Source of the DNA: Solibacillus sp040273735
GTDB taxonomy: Bacteria > Bacillota > Bacilli > Bacillales_A > Planococcaceae
Direction: 5' to 3'
DNA length: 64,000 bases
Assembly (NCBI RefSeq): GCF_040273735.1
Contig: NZ_JBELZM010000002.1
Location: forward strand, 186,001 to 250,000
Positions 24,142 to 33,687 of this stretch are shown here, piece after piece. The notes under the pieces are model-generated. The model was given only the letters and a program-made list of their open reading frames with translations, ran no database searches and was not told where the DNA came from. Position numbers and translations under genes: made by a program. Numbering within the stretch: position 1 is the stretch's first letter; the number at the start of each line of letters is the position of its first letter.

Positions 24142-24936
24142 ATGAAAGTATATATAAGTGCGGATATCGAGGGGATAACAGGCACAACGGTCTGGAGTGA
24201 AACCGAACTGAGCGCTCCGGATTACGCCCAGTTTCAAAAACAAATGACAAAAGAAGTGCTTGCCGCAATTGAAGGAGCATTTGCAGGTGGTGCTACTGAA
24301 ATTTTATTGAAAGATGCACATGATTCCGGGCGAAATATTCTTATAGAAAACCTGCCGGAAAATGTAAGAATCATGCGCGGCTGGACGCAGGAGCCAATGT
24401 GCATGGTTGCGGGATTGGACAGCAGTTTTGACCGGGCGATTTTTATTGGCTATCACAGTGAAGGCGGCAGTGAGAAGAACCCGCTGGCACATACATTGAG
24501 CTTATTGGCGGATGTCAAAATTAACGGGGAATATGCTAGTGAATTTTTAATAAATACATATGCAGCATCCCTCCATGAGGTACCGGTTGCTTTTGTTAGC
24601 GGAGATTTGGCATTGACAGAACATATCGCCCGTTACAATGACCAAATCGTCACATTCGCGACAAAAGAGGGAGTCGGTCATGCAACAATCAGTGTAAGTC
24701 CGCAAACGACATTAAAACAGACGAAACATCTTATAGAACAGGCAATGAAGATTGAACGAACAAAACTTCAAATTGAATTGCCGAAACACTTTACGGTAGA
24801 AATTATTTACAAGGATCATATTAAAGCATACCGAAATTCGTTTTATCCAGGCGCAATATTTAAACCGCATAATACAGTCCAGTTCGAAACGACCGATTAT
24901 TTTGAAGTGTTAAGACTGTTACAATTTTTAACTTAA
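24142..24936 (+). CDS. dppA: D-aminopeptidase DppA (peptidase M55)
   Basis: Zinc-dependent, self-compartmentalising decameric D-aminopeptidase that removes D-Ala from imported wall peptides. 264 residues (B. subtilis 274). Metal ligands are visible in SADIEGITG (Asp8, Glu10), the DAHDSGRN loop and the GYHSEGG loop; LTEH carries a further conserved pair. First gene of a run of ten same-strand genes with short gaps or overlaps. ATG after AAAGGAGAA. Confidence 0.93.
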   Translation: MKVYISADIEGITGTTVWSETELSAPDYAQFQKQMTKEVLAAIEGAFAGGATEILLKDAHDSGRNILIENLPENVRIMRGWTQEPMCMVAGLDSSFDRAIFIGYHSEGGSEKNPLAHTLSLLADVKINGEYASEFLINTYAASLHEVPVAFVSGDLALTEHIARYNDQIVTFATKEGVGHATISVSPQTTLKQTKHLIEQAMKIERTKLQIELPKHFTVEIIYKDHIKAYRNSFYPGAIFKPHNTVQFETTDYFEVLRLLQFLT

Positions 24937-24949
24937 AGCAGGTGAATCT

Positions 24950-26035
24950 ATGAAAATATCAAAGGTTGAGGTGGGTCTTGTCGAGGCACCTCTTATTACT
25001 CCGTTTAAAACAGCGCTACGCACAGTACATAGTATACGAAATACCGCCGTCTTTATTTATACAGACAACGGGCTAATTGGAATTGGTGAAGCTGCGCCTA
25101 CCCATGTCATTACAGGAGAGACACTTTCATCAATCAGCTATGCAATAGAAGAAGTGATAGCACCATCGATTATCGGAATTGAAATTGATGAAATTGCACT
25201 GCTTTGTCAAAAGGTCGATACGTGTCTCTACCAGAATACGAGTGCTAAAGCGGCGGTCGAAATTGCGCTTTATGATTTATGGGCGAAACAATACAATGCT
25301 CCCCTTTATAAATTGCTAGGGGGCTACAGAAAGAACATTACAACGGACATTACTATTAGTGTGAATGGAACGGATGAAATGGTGAAAGACAGTTTAGTAG
25401 CTGTTAAACGTGGCTTTTCCATTTTAAAAGTAAAAGTCGGGAAAAATCCGGTAGAAGATGTTGAACGGGTTATGGCAATTCGAAAAGCAGTAGGACCTGC
25501 TATTACATTAAGAGTTGATGCCAATCAAGGATGGACAGCAAAAGAAGCTGTAAAAATCATTGGAGAGCTTGAAGATAAAGGGGCTGATATCGAACTCGTT
25601 GAACAGCCTGTACACTATAGTGATGTGAAGGGCATGCAATATGTAACAAGTAATACGTATACAAATATTTTGGCTGATGAAAGTGTATTTTCTCCAAAGC
25701 AAGCGATCGAGGTCATTGAAAAGCGGGCCGCGGATTTAATAAATATTAAGCTGATGAAAACAGGGGGTATTTCAAAAGCTCAACAAATTAACCACATTGC
25801 AGAGGCAAATGGTGTCGCTTGTATGATTGGCTGTATGCTTGAAACAAAAATTAGTGTCAGTGCAGCTGCGCATTTTGCAGCAGCCAGCAAAAATGTCACT
25901 ATGGTCGATTTAGATGGACCGAGTTTGTGCAGTGAAGATCCAATTGAAGGGGGGCCGATTTTCGAAGGGGAGAATATTCAGATGACCGATGCTCCCGGTA
26001 TCGGGTTATTAATAGAGACTTACTTAGCCAGATAG
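24950..26035 (+). CDS. ykfB: L-Ala-D/L-Glu epimerase YkfB
   Basis: Enolase-superfamily dipeptide epimerase that turns L-Ala-D-Glu, a murein fragment, into L-Ala-L-Glu. 361 residues: N-terminal capping domain, then a barrel with the catalytic KVKVG lysines, metal ligands Asp (RVDANQGW), Glu (ELVEQPV) and Asp (LADESVF), and the second-side lysine in INIKLMKTGG. Starts 13 bases after dppA. In this operon its product would be cleaved by ordinary peptidases. Confidence 0.93.
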   Translation: MKISKVEVGLVEAPLITPFKTALRTVHSIRNTAVFIYTDNGLIGIGEAAPTHVITGETLSSISYAIEEVIAPSIIGIEIDEIALLCQKVDTCLYQNTSAKAAVEIALYDLWAKQYNAPLYKLLGGYRKNITTDITISVNGTDEMVKDSLVAVKRGFSILKVKVGKNPVEDVERVMAIRKAVGPAITLRVDANQGWTAKEAVKIIGELEDKGADIELVEQPVHYSDVKGMQYVTSNTYTNILADESVFSPKQAIEVIEKRAADLINIKLMKTGGISKAQQINHIAEANGVACMIGCMLETKISVSAAAHFAAASKNVTMVDLDGPSLCSEDPIEGGPIFEGENIQMTDAPGIGLLIETYLAR

Positions 26036-26059
26036 AATAGAGAAATGGGGGAAATGACT

Positions 26060-27868
26060 TTGAAAAAATCTTTGTTAGCGTTACTTTGTATGTTTGTACT
26101 CGTACTGGCAGCTTGTGGTGATTCATCGGATTCTGGTGAAACATCGGAATATCGAACAGTGTATTCCGGTGAAATTAAAACGCTGAACTATTTAAAAACA
26201 GCGGAAACAAATGAATTTGCATTATCGGCAAATTTGGTAGAAGGATTAATTGAATATGACCAATACGGAGTCGTTAAACCTGGATTGGCTGAAAGCTGGG
26301 AATCCAATGAAGACGCGACTGTATGGACATTCAAACTTCGTGATGATGTAAAGTGGGTAGATCATGAAGGTAAAGATGTGGAAAATGTTGTAGCACAGGA
26401 CTTTGTAGACGGTTTAAATTATGTGCTTGATGCGAAAAACGAATCTTCGACAGCGTGGATTGCAACAGTCGTGAAAAACGGTGATGCCTTCTATAACGGG
26501 GAAGTAACGGATTTCTCGCAAGTAGGTATTAAAGCGATTGATGAAACAACGCTTGAATATACATTGGAAGCTCCGACGCCATATTTTTTATCGATGCTGA
26601 ACTATGTATGTTTCTTCCCGGTGAACGGGGAATTCTTAGCTGAAAAAGGCGATACGTTCGGAACGACTCGCGAGAATATTTTATATAATGGCGCATATAT
26701 TTTAGATAAATTCGAACCTCAGAATGAGCGTGTACTTGTGAAAAACGACGCTTACTGGGATAAAGAAACAGTAAAAATCGACCGTATCCGCTATAAGTAC
26801 AATAAAGAAGCAGCAACAGTTGCACCTGAACTGTTCTTACGTGACGAGATTGATGGGGCATTAATTCCGACATCCATTTTGGATGAATGGCTAAACAGTG
26901 ACGACAAAAAAGATTTAGTACGCCAAAACACAAATAACTTCTACACATACTTCTATGCATTAAACTTTGATCCGCAATATGATGCAGAGTATGAGCCTGA
27001 AAACTGGAAAGTGGCAGTAAACAATAAAGATTTCCGCAAATCGCTTTATCATGCGCTTGATCGTGTATCAGCGATGTTAACAATCGAGCCGTACAATCCG
27101 CAAGATTTATTGTCAAATACAATTACACCGAAGAACTTTGTGGATGTTGAAGGTGTAGATTACACAATGCTAGAGCCATTAAAAGCAATTACAGAAACAG
27201 ACTCATTTAACAAAGACTTAGCTCTTGAACATAAAGAGGCGGCATTGGCTGCACTAGCCGGTAAAGCAACATTCCCTGTAAAGGTATTATTACCATACAA
27301 CTCTGGTTCACCAGAATGGGCAAACCGTTCACAAGTAGTGGAACAGCAACTAGAAAACCTTTTAGGTACAGATTACATCGATGTGGAACTATATGCAGGC
27401 CCTGCGACAGGATTCCTTGGTGAAGTACGTCGCCCTGGTAAGTTTTCGATGCTTGAAGCAAACTGGGGTCCGGACTTTGCTGATCCGTCAACATATACAG
27501 ATCCATTTTCAGAAGGCGGAACTTATAATAAACCGGAAATGGCAGAAGGTTATAACAGTGAATATAACAAGCTAGTCGAAGCTGCAAAGGCAGAAGTAGA
27601 TCCGGCAGTACGTTATGAGCTATTTGCGAAGGCAGAGGCATTTTTAATTGAGGAAGCATTTGTTATTCCGTACGCTGTAGGCGGCGGTGGTTATACTGCT
27701 TCAAAATTAAATCCGTTTGAATCACAATATTCGCCATTTGGTGTTACATCCGAGAAGTTTAAAGGTCAGTCTATCCTAGATAAGCCAATGAGTAATGAAG
27801 AATTCAAGTCTGCTAAAGAAGCATGGGAAAAAGAACGTGCGGAAGCATTAGCAAACACTTCTAATTAA
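26060..27868 (+). CDS. dppE: Peptide-binding lipoprotein DppE (SBP family 5)
   Basis: Captures peptides outside the cell for the DppBCDF transporter. Signal peptide KKSLLALLCMFVLVLAAC with lipobox LAAC, then a family 5 binding domain (LAESWESNEDATVWTFKLRDDVKW and a typical YNPQ/PKNF lobe). About 602 residues. The TTG at 26060 is chosen because the GGGGGA site lies 7 bases upstream; the ATGs at 26045 and 26054 overlap that site. A stem-loop follows the stop, probably giving more binding protein than permease. Confidence 0.92.
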   Translation: MKKSLLALLCMFVLVLAACGDSSDSGETSEYRTVYSGEIKTLNYLKTAETNEFALSANLVEGLIEYDQYGVVKPGLAESWESNEDATVWTFKLRDDVKWVDHEGKDVENVVAQDFVDGLNYVLDAKNESSTAWIATVVKNGDAFYNGEVTDFSQVGIKAIDETTLEYTLEAPTPYFLSMLNYVCFFPVNGEFLAEKGDTFGTTRENILYNGAYILDKFEPQNERVLVKNDAYWDKETVKIDRIRYKYNKEAATVAPELFLRDEIDGALIPTSILDEWLNSDDKKDLVRQNTNNFYTYFYALNFDPQYDAEYEPENWKVAVNNKDFRKSLYHALDRVSAMLTIEPYNPQDLLSNTITPKNFVDVEGVDYTMLEPLKAITETDSFNKDLALEHKEAALAALAGKATFPVKVLLPYNSGSPEWANRSQVVEQQLENLLGTDYIDVELYAGPATGFLGEVRRPGKFSMLEANWGPDFADPSTYTDPFSEGGTYNKPEMAEGYNSEYNKLVEAAKAEVDPAVRYELFAKAEAFLIEEAFVIPYAVGGGGYTASKLNPFESQYSPFGVTSEKFKGQSILDKPMSNEEFKSAKEAWEKERAEALANTSN

Positions 27869-27897
27869 TACGTAGGCATTTTAAATGGAGGTAGATT

Positions 27898-27937
27898 AGG
27901 AGATGACAGGATGTTTCTGCATCTCCTTTCTGCTTTT
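27898..27937 (+). promoter_or_regulatory. Intercistronic stem-loop between dppE and dppB
   Basis: 8-bp AGGAGATG/CATCTCCT stem, 14-base loop, then a broken T-rich stretch. A leaky terminator or an RNA-stabilising hairpin, common after binding-protein genes. Confidence 0.55.
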
Positions 27938-28019
27938 ATATACTTCATTCGCTTGGCGCTAGGGGCAAATAAGACACGGGAAGTCATTACGCCGAGGAAT
28001 TACTGAGGAGGGAACGTGT

Positions 28020-28964
28020 TTGTTAAAGTATATTGCGAAACGATTCGCGCAATCCATATTGACGTTATTTATCATCATTACAATAGTTTTCTCACTGTTA
28101 AGATTAATGCCTGATGAAGGGTATTTAGGCGCAGCAGCAGAAAAAATGTCGCCTGAACAACAGGAAATCTATTTAACAAATCTTGGCTTACGGGATCCGT
28201 TGTTAGTCCAACTTAAAAACTTCTACGTTGACCTCATTCAAGGCGACTTAGGAAAATCGATTACATACCGTACAGATGTACCAGTACTTGATATTATTCA
28301 GGATAAAATGATGTATTCTATATTGTTTGGATTAGGGGCTGTAGCGCTCTCTTTACTAGTTGGTGTACCGTTGGGCATTTTAATGGCCCAGTTTAAAGGA
28401 CGCTGGCTCGACAGGCTCGGCACAGGCTATATCGTTATTGTAGTAGCAGTACCGGCGATGGTGTATTTCCTCATGATTCAAATGTATATTTCGGAATGGT
28501 TCAACTTGCCGATGCTGTTTGATGAATACAATGCACGGAGTTTTATATTACCGTTAATCTGTTTGGCACTTGGTCCGATTGCTTCTTATGCGATGTGGAT
28601 GCGACGCTATATGGTGGATGAGCTGAATAAGGATTATATTAAGCTGGCACGTGCAAAAGGTGTTACAGAGCGTACGATTATGTTCCGCCATGTGATGAGA
28701 AATGCCTTCATACCAATGGCGCAATATTTACCTGCTACAATTTTATTTACGATTACCGGTTCGATTTACATTGAATCATTATTTTCGATTCCAGGTATGG
28801 GTGGATTGCTCGTAGATGCGATTCAACGTCAGGATAACAATGTCGTCCAAGGTTTAGTGCTTGTATTTTCTTCACTTGGGATCATTGGGTTAATTTTAGG
28901 GGATTTACTGATGGCAATTGTTGACCCTCGAATTAAACTAGGGAAAGGGGACAGTGTACGCTAA
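28020..28964 (+). CDS. dppB: Dipeptide ABC transporter permease DppB
   Basis: Inner-membrane permease with the N-terminal MLKYIAKRFAQSILTLFIIITIVFSLLRL segment split over a first helix and an EAA loop (DYIKLARAKGVTERTIMFRHVMRNA). About six membrane helices, 314 residues. TTG start 8 bases after GAGGAGGGA. Its stop codon overlaps the dppC start by one base (TAATG), so the permeases are translationally coupled. Confidence 0.93.
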   Translation: MLKYIAKRFAQSILTLFIIITIVFSLLRLMPDEGYLGAAAEKMSPEQQEIYLTNLGLRDPLLVQLKNFYVDLIQGDLGKSITYRTDVPVLDIIQDKMMYSILFGLGAVALSLLVGVPLGILMAQFKGRWLDRLGTGYIVIVVAVPAMVYFLMIQMYISEWFNLPMLFDEYNARSFILPLICLALGPIASYAMWMRRYMVDELNKDYIKLARAKGVTERTIMFRHVMRNAFIPMAQYLPATILFTITGSIYIESLFSIPGMGGLLVDAIQRQDNNVVQGLVLVFSSLGIIGLILGDLLMAIVDPRIKLGKGDSVR

Positions 28965-29950
28965 TGGGAATTTTCACGAAAGAGATTCAGAATATTTCGG
29001 AAAAATCAACAGAACAGCTGCATGATCATATGTTTGACTTTGCCGCTGTCGATGATGCAAAAGCGGAAGAAACAGCTTATTCCAATTACTCTTATTGGCG
29101 TTCGACCTTCCGCTCCTTTAGTAAAAATAAAATTGCTGTATTTTTGCTTGTCTTTGTCATCGTTTTGATTGCATTTACATTTGTCCAACCTTATTTACCA
29201 GATCAGAAATCGCCGACTCAGATTTATTTAAATCCGGACACAGGAATGCAGGACCGGAATGTGGCTCCAAATGATGAATATATTTTTGGGACAAACTCCA
29301 TCGGTCAGGATTTATGGTCCCGAATTTGGGAAGGGACAAGAACATCCTTATTTATCGGATTTGCTGTAGCGATTATCGAAGTTCTTATCGGTTTTACAGT
29401 TGGGGCTTTATGGGGCTATTCGAGAAAACTCGAGGTACCGATCACTCAGTTATACAACATAGTGGATAATATTCCGACAACGATTGTGCTGATTTTAATG
29501 GCGTATATTTTACGACCTGGCATATCGACGATCATTATTGCCATGTGTATAACTGGCTGGGTTGAAATGGCGCGGTTCCTGCGAAATCAGATTGTCATTC
29601 TGCGCGACCGTGAGTACAATCTAGCATCGAAAACATTAGGAACGCCCGGCTATAAAATTATCTTGAAAAACCTGCTCCCATATTTAATTTCGGTTATTAT
29701 GCTGCGTATGAGTTTAGCAGTGCCGGCTGCAATTGGAGCGGAAGTATTTTTAACATATATCGGCCTTGGACTGCCGGTTAGTGAGCCATCATTAGGAAAC
29801 TTGATCAATGAAGGACGGGTACTGATGATGTCACCGGATTTACGTTATCAGCTTATTTTCCCAAGTATCGTGCTAAGTGTCATTACGATTGCCTTTTATA
29901 TTATCGGGAATGCATTTGCAGATGCGGCAGATCCGAAAAATCACGTTTAA
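28964..29950 (+). CDS. dppC: Dipeptide ABC transporter permease DppC
   Basis: Second permease, 328 residues. Carries the OppC N-terminal pattern (YWRSTFRSFSKNKIAVFLLVFV), the GTNSIGQDLWSR motif and the EAA loop (REYNLASKTLGTPGYKIILKNLLP). It has a longer cytosolic N-terminus of about 45 residues than many relatives. Followed after 15 bases by the ATPase gene. Confidence 0.93.
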   Translation: MGIFTKEIQNISEKSTEQLHDHMFDFAAVDDAKAEETAYSNYSYWRSTFRSFSKNKIAVFLLVFVIVLIAFTFVQPYLPDQKSPTQIYLNPDTGMQDRNVAPNDEYIFGTNSIGQDLWSRIWEGTRTSLFIGFAVAIIEVLIGFTVGALWGYSRKLEVPITQLYNIVDNIPTTIVLILMAYILRPGISTIIIAMCITGWVEMARFLRNQIVILRDREYNLASKTLGTPGYKIILKNLLPYLISVIMLRMSLAVPAAIGAEVFLTYIGLGLPVSEPSLGNLINEGRVLMMSPDLRYQLIFPSIVLSVITIAFYIIGNAFADAADPKNHV

Positions 29951-29965
29951 AGAGGAGGGCGTTAT

Positions 29966-31012
29966 GTGGAACAGGAAAAAATATTATCCATCGAAAATCT
30001 AGTCATAAAATTTAAACTGCGTGGACAAACATTGACGGCTATCCGTGATATTTCGCTCGATTTATATAAAGGGGAAAGTCTTGCAATCGTTGGGGAATCC
30101 GGTTCAGGGAAATCAGTGTTAGTAAAATCGATCATGGGCCTGCTTGATAAAAACGGCTATATTGCGGATGGACAAATCCACTTTGACGGGCATGATTTAT
30201 CGAAATTTAAAACAGAGGCGGATTGGCTGAAAGTTCGCGGCAAAAAAATCGCCATGGTAACACAAGACCCGATGACATCGCTTAATCCGCTGAAAACAAT
30301 CGGAAAACAGATCGAAGAAAGTGTCGTGCTGCACCAAGGATTAAAAGGGAACGAAGCATATGAAAAGACATTGCAGCTGCTGCGTGATGTTGGGATTCAT
30401 GATGTTGCACGCCGCTATAAGCAATACCCGCATGAATTTTCCGGAGGGATGCGTCAGCGAATCGTGATTGCGATTGCTGTTGCCTGCAACCCGCAAATCC
30501 TAATATGTGATGAGCCGACAACCGCACTGGATGTAACGATACAGGCGCAAATCCTTCAGCTGTTAACAAATTTGCAGGAGAAGTATTTGCTGTCTACAAT
30601 TTATATTACGCATGACTTAGGTGTCGTTGCAAAAGTCGCGGACAGAATTGCGGTAATGTATGCAGGGGATATTATTGAAGTTGGACAAACTGAGGAAGTG
30701 TTTTTCGACGCGAAACATCCGTATACATGGGCCTTGATTTCTTCACTCCCTCAATTGGGAAATAAGGGTGAAGAATTATATTCCATCAAAGGAACGCCGC
30801 CGAATTTGTTTAAAGAAATTAAAGGGGATGCGTTTGCGCCTAGGAACCAGTATGCATTGAAAATCGACTTTGTTGAACGTCCACCTTTTTTCAAAGTGAC
30901 AGATACTCATTATGCACGTACATGGCTGCTTGATCCAAAAGCACCGAAAGTAGAACCTCCTGAAGTGTTGCAAGCCTTTTTCGCAGAAGGGAGACAATAT
31001 GCAAATGACTAA
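29966..31012 (+). CDS. dppD: Dipeptide ABC transporter ATPase DppD
   Basis: First ATP-binding subunit: Walker A GESGSGKS, signature FSGGMRQR, Walker B ILICDEPTTALD and the C-terminal oligopeptide-transporter region. 348 residues. Start is GTG 6 bases after AGGAGGG (an overlapping ATG is out of frame). The C-terminal region has EIKGDAFAPRN where most relatives have a GCxFxxRC iron-sulfur-like segment; the usual cysteines are missing. Confidence 0.92.
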   Translation: MEQEKILSIENLVIKFKLRGQTLTAIRDISLDLYKGESLAIVGESGSGKSVLVKSIMGLLDKNGYIADGQIHFDGHDLSKFKTEADWLKVRGKKIAMVTQDPMTSLNPLKTIGKQIEESVVLHQGLKGNEAYEKTLQLLRDVGIHDVARRYKQYPHEFSGGMRQRIVIAIAVACNPQILICDEPTTALDVTIQAQILQLLTNLQEKYLLSTIYITHDLGVVAKVADRIAVMYAGDIIEVGQTEEVFFDAKHPYTWALISSLPQLGNKGEELYSIKGTPPNLFKEIKGDAFAPRNQYALKIDFVERPPFFKVTDTHYARTWLLDPKAPKVEPPEVLQAFFAEGRQYAND

Positions 31013-31955
31013 AATAAATGAAGAAAAACTGATTGAAGTAAAAAATATTGATATCGTTTTCGGGCAAGGCAAAAAACAGTTCAAAGCGGTAGAGAACGTG
31101 AGCTTCGACATATATAAAGGTGAAACATTCGGGCTTGTAGGGGAATCCGGTTCAGGAAAAACGACGATCGGCCGGGCGATTATGCGTATTAACCCGATAA
31201 CAAACGGAGAAATTCTGTTCCATGGAAAACCGATAAATGGCCGCATTTCCAGTACATGGGACCGCGAAATCACACAAAAGATTCAAATGATTTTCCAGGA
31301 CCCGGGCGCATCTTTAAATGAACGGGCAAAGGTTGACTATATTGTATCGGAAGGCCTGATCAACAATAAAAGGTACAGCAATGAACAGGAGCGGATCGAT
31401 AAAGTAAAAAAAGCATTACTGGAAGTCGGACTGCTGCCGGAATTTGCTTCACGTTTCCCTCATGAGTTTTCAGGCGGGCAGCGTCAAAGGATCGGCATTG
31501 CCAGAGCACTTGTCATGGAACCGGAATTTATCGTAGCGGATGAACCGATATCTGCACTGGACGTTTCGATTCGTGCTCAAGTATTGAACTTATTGTCAAA
31601 CTTACAGGAACATCGTGAGTTAACGTATTTATTTATCGCTCATGACCTTTCGATTGTCCGCTTTATTACAGATCGTACAGCGGTCATTTATAAGGGGAAA
31701 ATTGTTGAACTGGGTGAAACGGAAAAGCTGTTCAACAATCCGCTGCATCCTTACACGAAAGCATTGCTGGCAGCGGTTCCAGAACCAAATCCGTTAAAAG
31801 AGCGAAGAAAAAAGCTGCAAGTGTATGATCCGACTGTCCATCAGTATGAAATGGATCCACCTGAATTTGTTGAAATTGAAGAAGGACATTTCGTATTGGC
31901 CAATCAAGAAGAGCAGGCACAGTATCGGGCGGTGCTTGCCGGAAGTGGAGTGTAG
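30999..31955 (+). CDS. dppF: Dipeptide ABC transporter ATPase DppF/YkfD
   Basis: Second ATP-binding subunit: Walker A GESGSGKTT, signature FSGGQRQR, Walker B IVADEPISALD. 318 residues. It overlaps dppD by 14 bases. The B. subtilis counterpart encoded beside ykfA-C is YkfD. Together with DppB, C, D and E it makes a complete importer. Confidence 0.92.
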   Translation: MQMTKINEEKLIEVKNIDIVFGQGKKQFKAVENVSFDIYKGETFGLVGESGSGKTTIGRAIMRINPITNGEILFHGKPINGRISSTWDREITQKIQMIFQDPGASLNERAKVDYIVSEGLINNKRYSNEQERIDKVKKALLEVGLLPEFASRFPHEFSGGQRQRIGIARALVMEPEFIVADEPISALDVSIRAQVLNLLSNLQEHRELTYLFIAHDLSIVRFITDRTAVIYKGKIVELGETEKLFNNPLHPYTKALLAAVPEPNPLKERRKKLQVYDPTVHQYEMDPPEFVEIEEGHFVLANQEEQAQYRAVLAGSGV

Positions 31956-31958
31956 ACG

Positions 31959-32909
31959 ATGGCAATGATAATTCCGAAGTCACTGAAAAAAGGCGATACT
32001 GTAGCATTAATCAGCGCATCAGGAGCAACACCGGAACATCGTATCGAACGGGCGATCCAGGCAGTGGAAAAGCTGGGTTTCCATGTGGTTGTAGGAGAAA
32101 CGTGCAGAGCACGACACGGTTATTTTGGTGGCAGTGATGAGCTGCGGGCAAAAGAATTGAATGACATGTTCCGGAATCCTGAAATAGACGGTATTTTTTG
32201 TATTCGCGGAGGTTATGGAGCGACGCGGATTTTACCGATGCTTGATCTGGAGATGATTAAAGAAAACCCGAAAGTATTTGCAGGCTATAGTGATGTTACG
32301 GCACTGCATATTGTATTCAATCAGCAATGCGGTTTTGTAACGTACCATACACCGATGCCGTCAACGGAATTTATTCGACCTGAAATGGATGAGTATACAT
32401 GGGAGTATTTCATTAACAGTGTGACAAATACCGGATGGAGTGATTATTTCCTGGAAAATGCGAAAGACCAGATTATGAACACGGTTGTTCCCGGTACTGC
32501 TACAGGGAAATTAGCTGGTGGAAATTTAACACTTGTTGCAGCCTCATTAGGGACACCATTCGAGATTGATTTGAAGGGCAAAATTCTATTTTTGGAAGAC
32601 ATCGATGAAAATGTGCAACGAATCGACCGGATGCTGACACAGCTATCATTGTCAGGGAAGCTTCAGCAGCTGTCGGGTATTTTGCTAGGTGGTTGGACGG
32701 ATTGTGGGCCAATGGATTTAAATAACGCAGAAAACAATTTAAGTTTGGATACGGTATTTGAAGAAATTTTAGTGCCTTTGAATATTCCAATATTAAAAGA
32801 CGTAACATGTGGTCATGTGCTACCGACGATGTCATTGCCGCTTGGTAAAACCGTAACAATCGATGCAACAAATAAATCAATTCGGGTTGTAGGACAGTTC
32901 GATGTATGA
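31959..32909 (+). CDS. ykfA: LD-carboxypeptidase YkfA (peptidase S66)
   Basis: Cytosolic serine peptidase that cleaves the L-D bond of murein peptides (LdcA family). 316 residues; CIRGGYGATRIL, the nucleophile Ser111 in GYSDVTALH, Glu in LFLEDIDENVQRIDRML and His in TCGHVLPTMSLP form the Ser-Glu-His triad. Starts 3 bases after dppF stops and overlaps the next gene by 8 bases. Confidence 0.93.
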   Translation: MAMIIPKSLKKGDTVALISASGATPEHRIERAIQAVEKLGFHVVVGETCRARHGYFGGSDELRAKELNDMFRNPEIDGIFCIRGGYGATRILPMLDLEMIKENPKVFAGYSDVTALHIVFNQQCGFVTYHTPMPSTEFIRPEMDEYTWEYFINSVTNTGWSDYFLENAKDQIMNTVVPGTATGKLAGGNLTLVAASLGTPFEIDLKGKILFLEDIDENVQRIDRMLTQLSLSGKLQQLSGILLGGWTDCGPMDLNNAENNLSLDTVFEEILVPLNIPILKDVTCGHVLPTMSLPLGKTVTIDATNKSIRVVGQFDV

Positions 32910-33687
32910 AAAACTTGATCGCATTATTGCACAGTGCCCATATAAAGTGCATGTCATTGTCGAAGATTACAATACAAACAATATCATCTGGAAAAATCGG
33001 GACAAGGAAATTTTTAGCAGTGCAAGTATAATCAAAGTGCCGATTCTCATTGCTATCTTGGCTCATTTGGATAAAACGAACGGCAATTTAAATCACGTCT
33101 ACGAAATTGCGTCGGAAAACATGGTCGAGTTCAGTGTTATAACTGAGCAGAGGCAAACTCGTGCTACACTGCACGAGCTGTTACTTTGGATGATAATTAC
33201 GAGTGACAATACAGCAACAAACGTTTGTATTGATCTATTAGGCATGGATGCATTCAATAATTATTTTAAAGAAATCGGCTTACATAATACTCGGGTTCAG
33301 CGAAAGATGATGGATTTTGAACGTCAAAAGCTTGGCTTTGATAATGAAACAACAGCACAGGATATACAGCATCTTTTCCGGCAAATATATAGAGGTACGC
33401 TGCTTACAAAAGAGTGGAATTTGGTTGCACTCAATATTTTAAGCAGGCAGCGCAGTTATGAATCGCTCAAACGCTTTATCGTAGATGATGTTAAAATGGC
33501 GCATAAAACTGGAGGTCTCGATACGGTCGACCATGATACTGGAATTATTTTTGCAGAAAAACGAGATTATTTTATCGGGGTTTTTATTACAAATGTGACC
33601 GACAATGACAAAGCGAGACAAACGATTGGTACTATTTCTAAAATCGTCTATGATCATTTTACAAAACAGGAGGAGGGAACCGATTGA
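32902..33687 (+). CDS. Cytosolic class A beta-lactamase-fold serine hydrolase
   Basis: 261 residues with all three active-site elements of penicillin-recognising enzymes: SxxK (Ser42-Ile-Ile-Lys45), SDN (101-103) and KTG (202-204). An omega-loop-like segment MMDFERQKLG contains Glu140. There is no signal peptide, so it should act in the cytosol, not as a secreted beta-lactamase. Overlaps with both neighbours (8 and 4 bases) tie it to muropeptide breakdown; a DD- or LD-peptidase or amidase acting on imported peptides is my inference. Confidence 0.85.
   Translation: MYEKLDRIIAQCPYKVHVIVEDYNTNNIIWKNRDKEIFSSASIIKVPILIAILAHLDKTNGNLNHVYEIASENMVEFSVITEQRQTRATLHELLLWMIITSDNTATNVCIDLLGMDAFNNYFKEIGLHNTRVQRKMMDFERQKLGFDNETTAQDIQHLFRQIYRGTLLTKEWNLVALNILSRQRSYESLKRFIVDDVKMAHKTGGLDTVDHDTGIIFAEKRDYFIGVFITNVTDNDKARQTIGTISKIVYDHFTKQEEGTD

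Noticed and set aside
22452..27966. Repeat of TCGCTTGGCGCT at about 22454 and 27949
   Set aside because: Only 12 bases match; many such pairs are expected by chance in 64 kb and neither copy is near a terminal repeat.
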